DNA from: an uncultured Lachnospiraceae bacterium
Lineage (GTDB): Bacteria; Bacillota; Clostridia; Lachnospirales; Lachnospiraceae
Reading direction: 5' to 3'
DNA length: 36,546 nt
NCBI GenBank assembly: GCA_947053345.1
Contig: CAMRSM010000036.1
Location: 1-36,546 of the forward strand
This document shows positions 24,173 through 31,422 of this stretch, one piece after another. Position 1 is the first letter of the stretch, and each line of letters starts with the position of its first letter. Both the position numbers and the translations under genes were made by a program. The notes under the pieces are model-generated. The model saw nothing but the letters and a program-made list of their open reading frames with translations. It was not told where the DNA came from and did no database searches.

Positions 24173-24520
24173 ATGGTATAATGTCGTCAGACATTATACC
24201 AGCGCCGGTTCGCCGTCCGACGAAGGAGGACAACTACCATGGCGAACCGTGTGCAAGCCTCGCAGGGAACATGTCGGAACGACATGGTATAATGTCGTCA
24301 GACATTATACCAGCGCCGGTTCGCCGTCCGACGAAGGAGGACAACTACCATGGCGAACCGTGTGCATCCGCCGGGGGGCACCATGTTCGGAGAACATGGT
24401 ATAATGTCGACAGACGTGATACCGGCGCTGATTTGCCGTCCGACCAAAGGGAGGACAATTCCTTGGCAAATCATGTGCACGCCCCGCGGGGAAACATGTC
24501 GGAACGACATGGTATAATAC
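24173..24520 (+). repeat. Right array of ~112 bp hairpin repeats (three units plus a partial)
   Basis: The TATAAT boxes lie at 24177, 24288, 24400 and 24513, giving periods of 111, 112 and 113. Units 1 and 2 contain a perfect 11 bp inverted repeat GGTATAATGTC-GTCA-GACATTATACC and a large hairpin CGGTTCGCC (24206-24214)/GGCGAACCG (24241-24249) with inner GTCC/GGAC. Unit 3 has the sequence type of the left array (TGATTTGCC/GGCAAATCA) and a variant small hairpin ATGTTC-GGA-GAACAT instead of ATGTCG-GAA-CGACAT. Base changes in the stems are compensated on the other arm. The array begins 30 bases after the IS remnant. Confidence 0.9.
24510..24518 (+). promoter_or_regulatory. Extended -10 box in the last repeat, before the aminopeptidase gene
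   Basis: TGGTATAAT, 68 bases before the ATG at 24586. The downstream arm of the inverted repeat is absent here (ATACCC follows), so this copy is free of the hairpin that sequesters the box in the full units. Confidence 0.45.
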
Positions 24521-24585
24521 CCATAAAAAGTAAAACAAGCACAAACCACGCAATACTAAAATAACTTTCGGAAAGGACGAAGACC

Positions 24586-25920
24586 ATGACAACAATAGCA
24601 ACCTCGAATCCCACTCCAACTCCGCTCCAACCCCACTACCTCACCGACCTCCACCACTACCTCACCACCTCCCCCACCCCCTACCACGCCATCACCTCCG
24701 CCACCGCCCTCCTTGCCGCGGCGGGCTTTGAGGGACTCACTTTCCCGACCCCATTCACCCTCCGTCCCGGCGGGAAATACTACCTCACCCCATACGACAC
24801 CATGCTTTTTGCTTTCACCGTCGGCACCGCTGACCTCGCCGCCCAATCATTCCATATTGCGGCGGCGCACACGGACTATCCATGCCTCCACATCAAACCG
24901 GCTCCGGAGCTTGCGGCGAACGGCTACCTCCGGCTGAACACCGAGGTCTACGGCTCACCAATCCTCAACACTTGGCTTGACCGTCCGCTTTCCCTTGCGG
25001 GTCGCGTGGCGCTGCGCAGTGAAAAAACCTACGAGCCTGAACTCCGGCTATACGACGCAGGCAGGCCGCTGCTCACTGTCCCGAACCTGGCCATACACAT
25101 GAACCGCAAGGTCAACGAGGGCATTGAGCTTAAAAAGCAGTCCGACCTCCTGCCGCTGTTCGGTTTAAAAGCAAAGGAAGGGGAAGAGGCGGATGCGCAA
25201 TATTTTCTCGAATTTCTCGCCAAAGAGCTTTCCTGCGCAAAAGAGGACATCCTCGATTTCGACCTCTACGTATACAACACGGAGGAGGGATCCCGCATCG
25301 GCGTGAACGGTGAATTTTTCTCGGCACCGCGGCTGGACAACCAGACTTCCTGCTATGCGCTTTTGCGCGCGATCGCAGACGGAGGAAGGGAGGACGGCAT
25401 CAATGTCATTGCCCTGTACGACAATGAGGAGGTTGGGAGCCGCACAAAGCAGGGTGCGGATTCCATGCTGCTCATGCTTTTGCTTGAAAAAATTTACGCG
25501 GCGCTCGGCATGGATAAATCCGCCTTGAATGACGCGGTTCTGCGCAGTTTCCTGTTTTCGGTCGATGTGGCACATGCGCTGCATCCGGCTCATCCGGAAA
25601 AATACGATCCGGTGAACCGCGCACTGATGAATGACGGCGTGGTGTTAAAGCTCAGCATCAACCAGCGTTACACCTACGACGGCGAGGCGGTTGCGGCGGC
25701 GCAGCAGCTCTGTGAAAAAGCGGGGGTGAAATTTAAGAAATTTGTGAACCATGCTGATATGGCAGGTGGGGGGACACTTGGACCGATTATTTCTTCCTGG
25801 CTGCCGATGAAGACTGTGGATATTGGCGTGCCAATCCTTGCCATGCATTCGGCGCGGGAACTGATGGGGGTTGAGGATGAGGAACATTTGATCCGGATGA
25901 TGACAGCATTTTTCTCGTAG
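24586..25920 (+). CDS. apeB: M18-family aminopeptidase (aspartyl aminopeptidase type)
   Basis: 444 residues, normal M18 length. Di-zinc ligands and catalytic residues are visible: H95 and D97 region in AAAHTDYPCL, the LDNQTSCYALL Asp, DNEEVGSRTKQGA (catalytic Glu and a ligand), SVDVAHALHPAHPEKYDP, and the final AMHSARELMG His. It removes N-terminal, preferably acidic, residues from peptides in the cytoplasm. GGAAAGGAC precedes the start. The first ~35 codons are unusually Thr/Pro-rich and pyrimidine-rich (ACC, CCC, CTC), unlike the rest of the gene, and are not part of the conserved family sequence. The gene lies just after the repeat array and has its own terminator. Confidence 0.95.
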   Translation: MTTIATSNPTPTPLQPHYLTDLHHYLTTSPTPYHAITSATALLAAAGFEGLTFPTPFTLRPGGKYYLTPYDTMLFAFTVGTADLAAQSFHIAAAHTDYPCLHIKPAPELAANGYLRLNTEVYGSPILNTWLDRPLSLAGRVALRSEKTYEPELRLYDAGRPLLTVPNLAIHMNRKVNEGIELKKQSDLLPLFGLKAKEGEEADAQYFLEFLAKELSCAKEDILDFDLYVYNTEEGSRIGVNGEFFSAPRLDNQTSCYALLRAIADGGREDGINVIALYDNEEVGSRTKQGADSMLLMLLLEKIYAALGMDKSALNDAVLRSFLFSVDVAHALHPAHPEKYDPVNRALMNDGVVLKLSINQRYTYDGEAVAAAQQLCEKAGVKFKKFVNHADMAGGGTLGPIISSWLPMKTVDIGVPILAMHSARELMGVEDEEHLIRMMTAFFS

Positions 25921-25950
25921 GATAAGCGGCAAAATTGGTTCCATGCGGCG

Positions 25951-25980
25951 GCAGCCCCCTGCAAATGGGGGCTGCTGTCT
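25951..25980 (+). terminator. Terminator of the aminopeptidase gene
   Basis: GCAGCCCCC (25951-25959) pairs perfectly with GGGGGCTGC (25967-25975) across a seven-base loop; the following TGTCTGTTTC is only a weak T-run. Confidence 0.7.
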
Positions 25981-26438
25981 GTTTCGGAGGTATTTTGGGC
26001 AAATAGGGTTCGCTGCAGCGTCATCCGATATTGAAATATAGAATTTTTCCCTTTATTTTATGATGGAATTCTGCTAAAATAATGAATATTGGTATGTCTG
26101 AAAACACATTCCTGCCAAATGCGTGGGAGAAAACATGCTCCAGGTTGCACGTTTATGCAGATAATCATGCTTTCCGGCAGTGCCATCCGCTCCATAACCG
26201 GGAACTGTGCGGCTTCGGCAGCTGACCGTGCTTTCTGCCGGTGTTATCTGACCCATATTCCGGATTTTTATGGTTCCGGTTCCGGATTTCGCCCGTGCGG
26301 CTTGGCAGCTTTTTCCGGTGTGATTATCCCGGATGTCACTAATTGCCCCGCAAAGTGGGTGCCATTGACAGGCTTACATTTTAAGGGAAGAAGTTTTTGG
26401 ACATGTACTAACAATAACAGAAACGAGGTAAATGATCA
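25981..26438. other. Long leader region before the amylase gene, no gene recognised
   Basis: A TGCTAAAAT extended -10 box lies near 26073-26081, so a ~350 base leader is possible. It contains a CCGGCAG (about 26174)/CTGCCGG (about 26236) pair enclosing a GGCTTCGGC tetraloop-like hairpin, and several TTCCGG repeats. I do not recognise a known riboswitch class or a cre site. An ORF spans much of it but has no coding character. GAGGTAAATGATCA precedes the amylase ATG. Confidence 0.4.
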
Positions 26439-28526
26439 ATGTCAGACTGGAAGAAGAATTGCGCATGGTACGAGAGCGCAGTATTTTATCATATTTATCC
26501 GCTTGGGATGTGCGGTGTGGAAAAGCACCGCACGGATTTTGACCCGCAAAACGGCGTACGGCAGCATTTTGCGCAGATAGAGCAGTTAATCCCGCATATG
26601 AAGCGCCTTGGCATGACGGCGCTCTATATCGGGCCTTGCTTTGAGTCGGAGGGGCATGGTTACGAGACCGTCGATTACTACAGGGTAGATGCGCGTCTGG
26701 GTGACAATGCGGGCTTCCGCCATTTTGTGGATGCCTGCCACGCAGCGGATATCCGCGTTGTCGTGGACGGTGTGTTCAACCATTCCGGGCGCGGCTTTTT
26801 TGCCTTTGAGGAACTGCGCAAGCACCGCGAGGGCAGCCCGTACCGCGACTGGTACTGCAATGTGAATTTCGGCGGGAACAATGAGTTTAATGACGGTTTT
26901 TCCTACGAGGCATGGCACGGCTACAATATCCTGCCGCGCTTAAATCTCTGGAATCCGGCGGTGCGCGGTTATCTGCTTGATGTGATCCGCTTCTGGGTGA
27001 AGGAGTTCGACATTGACGGCATCCGTCTGGACTGTGCGGATGTGCTGAACTTTGATTTTATGAAAGAAATGCGCCAGCTGGCGAACACGGTAAAACCGGA
27101 GTTTTGGCTGATGGGTGAAGTGATCCATGGTGATTACTCGCGCTGGGTCAACCATGACACACTGCATTCGGTAACCAATTATGAACTGCACAAGGGCTTG
27201 TATTCGGGACACAATGACCATAATTATTTTGAGATTGCGCACACAATCCGCAGGTTGTTCGGCAACGGCGGCTTGGTGCGGGACGGCAAGCTTTATACTT
27301 TCGTGGAAAACCATGATGTGAACCGCCTGATTGATAAGGTGAAAGACCCGGCACACATGAAAAATATTTATCTGATCGCGTACACGCTGCCGGGCATTCC
27401 GTCGGTTTATTACGGAGGGGAGTTCCGCATGCACGGTGTGCAGGCAAACGGTTCGGACGATGGCATACGCCCGGCGGTTTCCCTTTCGGATTATACGGCA
27501 CTTGCAGCAAAGGAGCAGGCTTTCGTGGAGTTTCTGGCGATGCTCGGACGCGCGAAGGAGGAGCTTGCGGCGCTCTCGGTCGGAAGCTACGAGGAGCGCG
27601 TGCTGACGAACCGTCAGTTTGCGTATGCGAGAGTCTGGAAAGAGCAGACCGTGCTGGTGGCGGCGAACAATGACGAGAATCCTGCGCGCGTGAACATCCG
27701 CGCGGAGGACGGGGAGTACGTGGATTTTGCATCCGGAAAGAAATATCGGTGCGGGAACGGGAACGTGTCGGTAGAACTGGCGGCACATGACGGGATCATA
27801 CTTGTAAAGGGCGGCTGGGAGTTTGCGGGCGATAAGCCGGACGTGGATACCAGGGCGCAGATGGATACCGTCGCGGGAGTGGAGGTACAGAAAAGTGCAG
27901 GCGCGGAGCAGGGGAACGGAACAGGTGCGGATGCAGCTGCGGAGGCAACGGAAAATCCAGGTTCCGCTTGCGGCAGGAATACGGCATCAAGTGCGGCAAA
28001 TGCGGAATCACAGGCGGACATGGATGCCAAATGCGGCAGTAGTGCGGAAGCAGTCACCGACATCAAATCACAGGCGAGCGCATCCTCCCAATCCATCCAT
28101 ACGGCAGGAGCCGCCGCGGGCGGGCGCATCACTCCGCTTTCCGGCCGGACGGAAGGCCACCGCTTTTTCGGTATTCTCATCAAAGAGAGTGTAAACACCG
28201 AGGATATTCTTGACGAGATTACCGTATACGGAGCCGAACTCCGTAGAACAGACACAAAGCCGCGTTATCGGACAGCACTATATTTTACGGCGGATGCAGA
28301 GGATTTCCCGGACAAACTCTCCCGTGTCATGATTGCCGATGCCGACCGCGGGGGCAACTGGTTCGCGGATTTCAGGGGCGGTGACAGAAAATATATTGTA
28401 TTCCGGGACAAAGTATTTTCCTACCGGATCGGAGATGCCGCAGCAAAGGCGGCGGTATGCGAAGAGTGCAGGAAGCTCGGGGCGAAGGATGAACAGATGA
28501 ATTGGGGCGAACAGGAAGATCTGTAA
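26439..28526 (+). CDS. Intracellular GH13 alpha-amylase-family glycosidase with extra C-terminal domain
   Basis: 695 residues, no signal peptide. The GH13 barrel spans about 10-380: DGVFNHSG (region I), nucleophile D198 in GIRLDCADV (region II), acid/base E227 in LMGEVIHGD (region III) and D293 in FVENHDVNR (region IV). A beta domain follows (about 385-462). Residues ~463-565 are a low-complexity Ala/Gly/Asp/Glu/Ser linker, then a ~125-residue domain (about 568-690, starting ITPLSGRTEGHRFFGILIKES) that I cannot assign. GH13 enzymes of this kind hydrolyse alpha-glucans or maltooligosaccharides; exact substrate unknown. Standing alone between aminopeptidase and a membrane protein gene, not in a sugar operon. 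Confidence 0.9.
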   Translation: MSDWKKNCAWYESAVFYHIYPLGMCGVEKHRTDFDPQNGVRQHFAQIEQLIPHMKRLGMTALYIGPCFESEGHGYETVDYYRVDARLGDNAGFRHFVDACHAADIRVVVDGVFNHSGRGFFAFEELRKHREGSPYRDWYCNVNFGGNNEFNDGFSYEAWHGYNILPRLNLWNPAVRGYLLDVIRFWVKEFDIDGIRLDCADVLNFDFMKEMRQLANTVKPEFWLMGEVIHGDYSRWVNHDTLHSVTNYELHKGLYSGHNDHNYFEIAHTIRRLFGNGGLVRDGKLYTFVENHDVNRLIDKVKDPAHMKNIYLIAYTLPGIPSVYYGGEFRMHGVQANGSDDGIRPAVSLSDYTALAAKEQAFVEFLAMLGRAKEELAALSVGSYEERVLTNRQFAYARVWKEQTVLVAANNDENPARVNIRAEDGEYVDFASGKKYRCGNGNVSVELAAHDGIILVKGGWEFAGDKPDVDTRAQMDTVAGVEVQKSAGAEQGNGTGADAAAEATENPGSACGRNTASSAANAESQADMDAKCGSSAEAVTDIKSQASASSQSIHTAGAAAGGRITPLSGRTEGHRFFGILIKESVNTEDILDEITVYGAELRRTDTKPRYRTALYFTADAEDFPDKLSRVMIADADRGGNWFADFRGGDRKYIVFRDKVFSYRIGDAAAKAAVCEECRKLGAKDEQMNWGEQEDL

Positions 28527-28729
28527 ACCGGGAAGGGATAGCGAGAAACCGAAACTTGAAAGTCCACCCCCAAAGTTAAAATTTAGAAAGTCCAACATTT
28601 AAAATCCGAAATCAAAAAATATGAAATCGGAAAGACATAAATTCTGTAAAAAGCGAACCCAAAAAGCATAAAACAGCGGTGCTTTGGCGCGGCTTTAAAA
28701 GGCGCACCATCCGCAAGAAAGGAGAATGC

Positions 28730-29749
28730 ATGGTGTTTGGCATGGTTGGTTTGGAGAATATTTCGGGCGGCGATTTTTTTGAAGTGCTGCAAAGTCTGGT
28801 TTCGGTCTGTGTTCCGGACGGCAAAGCAGCCGCAAAAATTTTGTCGGACTACTCGGTATTGTTTTTGATCCTTGGCATTGCGGTGGGGATTTCTCAGTGC
28901 TTTTTTGGCTATAAACTGCGCAAAATCTGGACGGCAGTTCTGATGATCATTTTAGGGGGGCTGGCCGGCGCGGCTATTGCGACCGGATTTTCACTTCCGG
29001 TTGCGGCTCTGGTGGGGATTACGGCGGCAATGGCGGTTATCGGCGGGCTGTTCGGATATTTTTTGTGGATCACAGGATGCTTCTTACGGCCGCTTGCCAG
29101 TGTTTCTGTGGTCGTGTTTTCCCTGTTTGTGGTATATGACCTGCAGACGCTGGGACTGATTATCGGCCTGGCAGCGGGGCTGATCGTGGGCATTTTGGCG
29201 GCAGCGTTTTACAGAATTGGCCTGCTGCTTTACACCGCTGTGTTTGGCGGGCTTTTGGCGGGGCAATGTATCTGGGAGCTGACAGGGATTGCACTTTGGT
29301 ATCCCGCGCTTATCATCGGCGGGATCCTTGTGTTGGCAGGCTTTGGCGTGCAGATGTTCGCGAATTGGAAACCGAGGGAAGCAATTTCCGGGAAAGATGC
29401 CGTGATAGATCCGGATGCGGCAGGATTTCAGGCGGAAATCGCGGCAGAGACCGCAGCGGCGAAGGATACCGCGGGTACGGACAGCGGTTCGGCAGGCGCT
29501 TCTGGTGCGGCGGGGGCTGAGGCACGGCAGGGTTTTGCAGGCAGCGAGGACAGTGGCTTGGACGGGAAAAACCCGCTTTCTTACGGGACAGGTGCAGTAC
29601 CGGACAGTTCTGTAACCCTGTCCGGCGGTGTTGACAACAATACCGCGAATCAAAGCCCTGCTCCCGAAACAGCGGGTGTTTGCCCGTCGTGCGGTACGCC
29701 GTACAGCGCAAGGGCAAAATTCTGCATGCAATGCGGTTGCAAGTTGTAG
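28730..29749 (+). CDS. Multi-spanning membrane protein (TM7S3/DUF4203-like) with C-terminal zinc ribbon
   Basis: 339 residues from the ATG at 28730, which has AAAGGAG five bases upstream; the ORF is open upstream without a site. Residues ~40-215 hold seven closely spaced Gly/Ala-rich hydrophobic helices (LILGIAVGISQCFFGY, MIILGGLAGAAIATGF and others), the pattern of the TM7S3/TMEM198-like DUF4203 family. Residues ~220-310 are an Ala/Gly/Ser-rich acidic linker. The tail CPSCGTPYSARAKFCMQCGCKL, with C-x2-C and C-x2-C, is a zinc ribbon (zinc_ribbon_2 type). No transport or enzymatic function is known to me for this combination. Confidence 0.78.
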   Translation: MVFGMVGLENISGGDFFEVLQSLVSVCVPDGKAAAKILSDYSVLFLILGIAVGISQCFFGYKLRKIWTAVLMIILGGLAGAAIATGFSLPVAALVGITAAMAVIGGLFGYFLWITGCFLRPLASVSVVVFSLFVVYDLQTLGLIIGLAAGLIVGILAAAFYRIGLLLYTAVFGGLLAGQCIWELTGIALWYPALIIGGILVLAGFGVQMFANWKPREAISGKDAVIDPDAAGFQAEIAAETAAAKDTAGTDSGSAGASGAAGAEARQGFAGSEDSGLDGKNPLSYGTGAVPDSSVTLSGGVDNNTANQSPAPETAGVCPSCGTPYSARAKFCMQCGCKL

Positions 29750-29963
29750 AACGGGAAAGAAAGACTGACGCAAATGAGCTTGAGTCAGAAGAATAACATA
29801 TCTTTTTGAAATGTTACGCAGTTCAGAGGATATGCTTAAGCGATGATATGGGAAAACATAGGCAGAAACGGGGAAACTGGTGATTAGACAGGTTTTTTGT
29901 TCGATTTTGTAAACATTTGTAAGAAGCTTTAAAGATGGTAATTGTCTATAAAATCAATAAAAG

Positions 29964-29980
29964 GCATAACACTGTAATGC
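29964..29980 (+). promoter_or_regulatory. Candidate TetR operator before the tetR-like gene
   Basis: GCATAACACTGTAATGC is a 17 bp imperfect palindrome (one mismatched pair), 12 bases before the start codon. It shares the CATAACA half-site and geometry with the palindrome at 30689, as expected for autorepression. Confidence 0.65.
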
Positions 29981-29992
29981 AAAAGGAAGTGA

Positions 29993-30628
29993 ATGTTCAT
30001 GGGCGGGGAAAAAGAAACGCGGGAACGCCTGCTAGACAGCGCGAGATCAGAGTTTTCCGAAAAGGGTTACACCAAAGCTTCCCTGCGCAAAATATGTGCG
30101 GGTGCGGGGGTCACAACGGGTGCACTGTATTTTTTCTTCCGGGATAAGGAAGACTTGTTTGCCGCGGTTGTTGAACCGCCTCTTCTGGAGCTTGGGCAGT
30201 TTTTGGCGGAGCATTTTCAGGAGGAAAGGGAAATGCTTCTCCCGTTCATGACATATGGTCATGTGAGCGGTGACCACGACGAGTTTTTTGCCGCGCTGAT
30301 CCATCATATTTATAAAAACCGCGGTGCGTTTATCTTACTGCTCACAAAATCGCAGGGTTCACGTTTTGAGAGATGTGTTGACGAAATGGCTGGTGTAGTC
30401 GAAAAAAATTATCTTGCCGTGGCGGCGGAAATGGAGAAGGTACTGCCAAACAAGCAGGTAAATGCCGGCATGCTGCATTGTCTTTCCTATATGGTCATTG
30501 ACGCGTTTGTCCGCCTGATCACCCATGAGCCCGATGAGGGAAGGGCGCTTGCGGTCATGAGCCGTGTCATGGATTTCCTTGTTGGCGGCTGGATGGATTT
30601 GATGCTGGAGGACAAGCCCGGTGTGTGA
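29993..30628 (+). CDS. TetR-family transcriptional repressor
   Basis: 211 residues. The N-terminal TetR helix-turn-helix is clear (RERLLDSARSEFSEKGYTKASLRKICAGAGVTTGALYFFFRDKEDL, about residues 10-55; given here only as landmarks), followed by a divergent all-helical ligand domain. ATG at 29993 has AAAAGGAAG about six bases upstream; an ATG six bases further on is equally possible. It precedes an ABC exporter operon by 92 bases, and the same palindrome lies before both. It probably represses itself and the exporter and is released by an exported compound. Ligand unknown. Confidence 0.92.
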   Translation: MFMGGEKETRERLLDSARSEFSEKGYTKASLRKICAGAGVTTGALYFFFRDKEDLFAAVVEPPLLELGQFLAEHFQEEREMLLPFMTYGHVSGDHDEFFAALIHHIYKNRGAFILLLTKSQGSRFERCVDEMAGVVEKNYLAVAAEMEKVLPNKQVNAGMLHCLSYMVIDAFVRLITHEPDEGRALAVMSRVMDFLVGGWMDLMLEDKPGV

Positions 30629-30688
30629 GAATGGGAGTTCAGGATAACGAGGCTGCGGTAATAGCCGGAGCCTTGTTCTATAACAAAA

Positions 30689-30705
30689 ACATAACAGTGT
30701 TATGT
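30689..30705 (+). promoter_or_regulatory. Candidate TetR operator before the ABC exporter operon
   Basis: ACATAACAGTGTTATGT is a perfect 17 bp palindrome around a central G, between tetR and the ATPase gene. A TTGTTC hexamer (30673-30678) upstream would make it overlap the promoter. The match to the site at 29964 makes one regulator for both likely. Confidence 0.75.
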
Positions 30706-30720
30706 AAGAGGAGGGATATG

Positions 30721-31422
30721 ATGTATTTGGAAGTGGCGGATCTAAAAAAAAGTTATGGCAGGGATGCGGGGCATACCGAAGTTCTAAAGGGCATCACCAT
30801 GGGGGTGGGGCGCGGTCAGATGTGTGTGATCCAAGGTGCGAGCGGGAGCGGGAAATCAACGCTCCTCAACTGTATCGGAGGGTTGGAAACGATAGATTCC
30901 GGCTCTGTGAAGGTGGACGGACACGAGATTTCAGGACTTGGCCCGAATGCCCTTTCCGATTATCGGCGTGACAATCTCGGTTTTATTTTCCAGTTTTACA
31001 ATCTCGTTCCTGACCTGACGGTGCGCGAGAACATCCAGGTCTGCGAATATCTTTCTGCCCATCCGCTTGACCTTGACGAGTTATTGGAAACGCTGGGACT
31101 TACCGGGCAGCGCGACAAATTCCCGCCGCAGTTGTCGGGAGGACAGCAGCAGCGGTGCGCAATCGCGCGGGCGCTGGTCAAGAATCCGAAGCTGCTGCTC
31201 TGCGACGAGCCCACGGGCGCTCTGGACTCCAAAACTTCGCGCGATATTCTCATGCTTTTGGAAAAGATCAATCAAACGTACGGCACTACCATGCTGATCG
31301 TAACACACAACAACGCCATAAAGGATATGGTTCATAAGGTGATCGTGGTCAGGGACGGGTGCATCCGGGAAGATTACATCAATGAAACCCGTATCCCGGC
31401 GGCAGATCTGGAGGATTTATGA
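30721..31422 (+). CDS. MacB/LolD-type ABC transporter ATPase
   Basis: 233 residues from the ATG at 30721, chosen because GAGGAGGG is at a good distance; an adjacent ATG at 30718 is too close. Walker A GASGSGKSTLLN (about 39-50), signature LSGGQQQRCAIARAL, Walker B LLLCDEPTGALDSKT and H-loop IVTHN are all present, with the GFIFQFYNLVPDLTVRENI Q-loop region typical of the MacB/BceA group. It overlaps the permease gene by ATGA. With the next gene it forms a type VII (FtsX/MacB-like) ABC system that uses mechanotransmission rather than classic transport; substrate unknown. Confidence 0.95.
   Translation: MYLEVADLKKSYGRDAGHTEVLKGITMGVGRGQMCVIQGASGSGKSTLLNCIGGLETIDSGSVKVDGHEISGLGPNALSDYRRDNLGFIFQFYNLVPDLTVRENIQVCEYLSAHPLDLDELLETLGLTGQRDKFPPQLSGGQQQRCAIARALVKNPKLLLCDEPTGALDSKTSRDILMLLEKINQTYGTTMLIVTHNNAIKDMVHKVIVVRDGCIREDYINETRIPAADLEDL

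Noticed and set aside
24173-24520. Regularly spaced repeats that could be a CRISPR array
   Set aside because: The whole ~112 bp unit is repeated with no unique spacers of 30-40 bases, and no cas genes are nearby.
24181-24564. 127-residue ORF through the right repeat array
   Set aside because: Its repeated protein text only reflects the DNA repeats; no ribosome site and no family.
26089-26580. 163-residue ORF covering the amylase leader
   Set aside because: No ribosome site, Cys/Ser/Arg-rich composition without domains, and it runs out of frame into the amylase gene.
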